DNA of 6,735 bases from Thermoplasmata archaeon (GTDB lineage Archaea > Thermoplasmatota > Thermoplasmata > Thermoplasmatales > Thermoplasmataceae): positions 1 to 6,735 of the forward strand of contig JAKAYH010000126.1 of the NCBI GenBank assembly GCA_021826835.1. Direction: 5' to 3'. The notes below the pieces were generated by a model. It was not told the origin of the DNA. It saw nothing but the letters and a program-made list of their open reading frames with translations, and did no database searches. Position 1 is the first letter of the stretch. Each line of letters begins with the position of its first letter. The translations under genes were made by a program, and so were the position numbers. Below, in pieces: positions 6,325-6,735 of the stretch.

Positions 6325-6735
6325 ACTTCTAAGACTCACGCCAAACATAACAAAAGAGATTACAATGGCTAAAAAGCCATAGAATTCATTTTTTTCAAAG
6401 AGATAAATGCCACCAATAAAGAGGAATCCCGAGAATAATGATAGGGGTATTGATCTATCTTTCATTTCTCTTGTCTCAACATCTTCTGCTTCAAGTTTCC
6501 TCTTCAGCAGTGGCAGAACTTCAAGGCCATTCTCGAGATTTACAATTGCTTTTTTAAAGAAGTCATCGATCTGCCCCTTGTAAAGCTCGTATAAAAGACC
6601 TTCATCAATGAACAGTTTCCGGAGAACCTTCACAAACTTAAATTCCGGGTCTAGGGTAAGACATATGCCCTCCAGAAGTGAGGACATCCTCATGTAAAGT
6701 ACAAGGGACCGTGGAAGCCTGAATGGAAATTCAAA
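6316..6735 (-). CDS. ABC1/AarF/UbiB-family kinase-like protein, C-terminal part (partial)
   Basis: The reading frame stays open to the window edge, so the 5' part, including the kinase core, lies outside; 139 codons are visible. The first residues (FEFPFRLPRSLVLYMRM), followed by LLEGICLTLDPEF (fragment residues 20-32), match the C-terminal end of the ABC1 atypical kinase domain, where relatives have RLPPxLxLLxR followed by EGxxxxLDPxF. Two membrane segments near the C-terminus (about 96-113 and 117-134 of the fragment), joined by a short EKNEF turn, anchor the protein, as in UbiB and COQ8 relatives. That family supports isoprenoid quinone synthesis or lipid handling; the role here is inferred. 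An in-frame ATG at 6693 is internal, because homology continues upstream of it. The stop is 2 nt from the end of hsp20. Confidence 0.75.
   Translation of the reverse strand, partial: FEFPFRLPRSLVLYMRMSSLLEGICLTLDPEFKFVKVLRKLFIDEGLLYELYKGQIDDFFKKAIVNLENGLEVLPLLKRKLEAEDVETREMKDRSIPLSLFSGFLFIGGIYLFEKNEFYGFLAIVISFVMFGVSLRSKK

Overview
The window looks like a stretch of archaeal chromosome, most likely from the Thermoplasmatales or a close relative. This placement is inferred, not shown by a marker gene. The supporting signs are an archaea-restricted DUF2070 membrane protein, an archaeal-type COG3199 ATP-NAD kinase, an archaeal-type site-2-protease-like protein with an outward-facing N-glycosylation-rich tail, AT-rich sequence, and TATA-like boxes about 25 nt upstream of start codons with no clear ribosome binding site, as in leaderless archaeal transcripts. 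I see no rRNA, tRNA, CRISPR array, insertion sequence or other sign of a mobile element. No gene-free stretch exceeds about 150 bases.

Layout. Bases 29-1738 (+) encode a multi-pass membrane protein of the M50/site-2 protease fold whose zinc motif HExxH has become RExxK, followed by a secreted-side beta-rich domain. Bases 1856-2923 (+) encode a COG3199-type ATP-NAD kinase behind a leaderless-type promoter and a palindrome. Bases 2966-4696 (+) encode a DUF2070 membrane protein of unknown function. It meets aroC (chorismate synthase, minus strand, 4693-5772) tail to tail, and the two stop codons overlap. A 151-bp divergent promoter region (5773-5923) separates aroC from a small heat shock protein (5924-6313, +). 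That gene converges, with a 2-nt gap, on the C-terminal end of an ABC1/AarF/UbiB-family kinase-like gene (6316 to beyond 6735, minus), which the window edge cuts off.

How the genes relate. They do not form one obvious pathway: aroC belongs to aromatic amino acid biosynthesis, the NAD kinase to cofactor supply, Hsp20 to protein quality control, and the ABC1 protein perhaps to isoprenoid quinone or membrane lipid metabolism. The three plus-strand genes on the left lie in the same direction, but separate promoter-like elements argue against one tight operon. The observation most worth following is the catalytically degenerate site-2 protease homologue. It keeps the fold landmarks and the LDGG motif but lacks both zinc histidines, which suggests a pseudoprotease with a membrane-anchored, probably glycosylated sensory or binding domain.
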